The notes beneath the pieces were generated by a model. It was not told the DNA's origin, made no database searches, and saw only the letters and a list, made by a program, of their open reading frames with translations. From an uncultured Prevotellaceae bacterium (GTDB lineage Bacteria > Bacteroidota > Bacteroidia > Bacteroidales > Bacteroidaceae), in the NCBI GenBank assembly GCA_947166345.1, contig CAMVDU010000002.1, forward strand, positions 1 through 64,000: 64,000 nucleotides of DNA, given 5' to 3'. Below are positions 62,913 to 64,000 of the stretch, one piece after another. Within the stretch, counting starts at the first letter, position 1. Each line of letters starts with the position of its first letter. The translations under genes and the position numbers were made by a program.

Positions 62913-62951
62913 AGTGAATAGTGAAAAGTGAATAGTAAATTTGCTACCGCT
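62913..62951. repeat. Heptamer run plus TTGCTACCGCT, susD-susC2 gap
   Basis: AGTGAAT, AGTGAAA, AGTGAAT, AGTAAAT, then TTGCTACCGCT. Same element as at 60734-60768 but with one more heptamer. Confidence 0.88.
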
Positions 62952-62964
62952 AAAATATAAAGAT

Positions 62965-64000
62965 ATGAAGAATATTAAAACAAACATATTTCTCTTTGCC
63001 ATGATAGCAGCATCGCCGCTGTCGGTCAATGCCCAGACTGCTGACGACGCTGATTCTACTGTGGTGAAAAAGAAAGTCCATGTTGCTTTCCGCGATAAGA
63101 ATGCCGACGAACTGCTCGGAGGCGTCTCATACGTTGACATGGTTGAGCTGTCGAAGAAAGACTATACACAGGGCAGCTTGGAAGATATGTATGCCCTTGT
63201 GGGTGGATGGAATGGCGGCAACCTGTGGGGTATGGACAACGACCGTCTTGACAACAACGACAATAGCAACTTGCCGCTCGTCATCATCGACGGTGTGAAG
63301 CGTCCGTCCAACAACGTGCTTCCTTCTGAGATTGAGCAGATCACCTTCCTTAAGGGTGCCCAGGCTGTGGTGCTCTATGGTTCCAAGGCCGCCAAGGGCG
63401 TTATCCTGATTACCACCAAGCGCAGCAAGGTGGATGGTCTGCAGATTACCGCCAATGCCAATACGGGTTTCCACGTTGCGAAGGAATTCCCTGAGTATCT
63501 TGGTTCTGCAGAGTACATGACACTCTACGATGAAGCGATGACCAACGACCGGATTACCCCGTTGAAGTATTCTCAGCAGGATATCTACAACCATGCTGCT
63601 GGCATTAATCCCTACCGTTATCCTAACATCAACTACTATTCAGACGATTATGTGCGTAAAGCCTACAACCGTTCTGAAGGTACGTTAGAAATCAATGGTG
63701 GTGGTACACGTGCACACTTCTACACGAACATCAACTACTATCGTGTTGAAGACCTCATCAACTTCGGTCCTGCAAAGGACAACTACACCGACCGTTTCAG
63801 TGTGCGTGGTAATGTGGACCTTGTCATCAACAAGCTCGTCAAGGGTTATGCGAATGCCAGTGCCACGTTCTACAATGCTCATAGCAACAAGGGCGATTTT
63901 TGGGGCGAGGCTGCTACCATGCGTCCTAACTTCCCTGAGAACGCTGCTCCGCTGATTGATATCAATTATGTGGATCCCAACGCCACCAAGACGCTTGCCA
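62965..64000 (+). CDS. Second SusC-like TonB-dependent transporter, partial
   Basis: Runs off the window end; at least 345 residues are read from MKNIKTNIFLFAMIAASPLS. A signal peptide ends near VNAQTAD (about residue 24). The TonB plug follows directly: LPLVIIDGVKRPSNNVLPSEI, then EQITFLKGAQAVVLYGSKA and GVILITTKRSKV. The usual carboxypeptidase-regulatory-like N-terminal domain of SusC proteins appears to be missing or much shortened (only about 40 residues precede the plug). A further SusD probably follows beyond the window. Confidence 0.88.
   Translation, partial: MKNIKTNIFLFAMIAASPLSVNAQTADDADSTVVKKKVHVAFRDKNADELLGGVSYVDMVELSKKDYTQGSLEDMYALVGGWNGGNLWGMDNDRLDNNDNSNLPLVIIDGVKRPSNNVLPSEIEQITFLKGAQAVVLYGSKAAKGVILITTKRSKVDGLQITANANTGFHVAKEFPEYLGSAEYMTLYDEAMTNDRITPLKYSQQDIYNHAAGINPYRYPNINYYSDDYVRKAYNRSEGTLEINGGGTRAHFYTNINYYRVEDLINFGPAKDNYTDRFSVRGNVDLVINKLVKGYANASATFYNAHSNKGDFWGEAATMRPNFPENAAPLIDINYVDPNATKTLA

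Overview
The window reads as chromosomal DNA of a Bacteroidales bacterium, most likely Prevotella or a close relative. The reasons are SusC/SusD pairs, an Oar-like TonB receptor, the glycine-lipid genes glsB/glsA, DUF4252, DUF4827 and DUF4831 family proteins, a Bacteroidales-type dcw cluster, and many promoters of the Bacteroidetes form TTTG-N20-TAnnTTTG. No rRNA, tRNA, insertion sequence, prophage or CRISPR array was seen. The genus is inferred, not proven.

Layout. 0.2-5.1 kb (minus strand): dnaA, then mlaD, a cell-wall amidase, folB and a short orphan protein that resembles the C-terminal part of a B12-dependent ribonucleotide reductase. 5.2-6.2 kb: ftcD on the plus strand. 6.3-18.1 kb (minus): a sodium/solute symporter, a porin, glmM, a DUF4827 lipoprotein, an NrnA-type DHH phosphoesterase, a DJ-1 family protein, comEC, two secreted cell-wall hydrolases (M23-LysM and NlpC/P60) and recG. 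18.2-24.7 kb (plus): three two-enzyme fusions of the anaerobic corrin pathway (CbiH-CbiC, CbiE-CbiT, CbiG-CbiF). A four-gene ECF-sigma/DUF4252 cassette sits between the first and second. 24.7-33.7 kb (minus): a HAD hydrolase, a lipoprotein with BACON and OB-like repeats, its Oar-like TonB receptor, obgE, glsB and glsA.

34.2-49.9 kb (plus) is a complete division and cell-wall (dcw) cluster: mraZ, rsmH, ftsL-like, PBP with PASTA, murE, mraY, murD, ftsW, murG, murC, ftsQ, ftsA, ftsZ. It makes and flips lipid II precursors and assembles the divisome. Upstream of mraZ lie three 10-bp spaced MraZ-box-like repeats and a separate array of 22-bp dyad repeats. 50-52.7 kb holds a small secreted protein and a secreted family-1 pectate lyase. 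52.9-54.1 kb (minus) holds hpt-adk. 54.2-57.2 kb (plus) holds nnr, a DUF4831 protein and a VanZ-like membrane protein. 57.5 kb to the end is a glycan-uptake locus: susC, susD and a second, incomplete susC.

The most unusual signal is a set of short tandem arrays with unit lengths of 7, 8 or 9 bp. Unit sequences mostly differ between sites, with two unit families recurring. They often fill the gap between two co-oriented genes from stop codon to start codon, and in several cases the stop or start codon lies inside a unit. At least a dozen such sites occur, two of them inside genes (glmM and cbiE).
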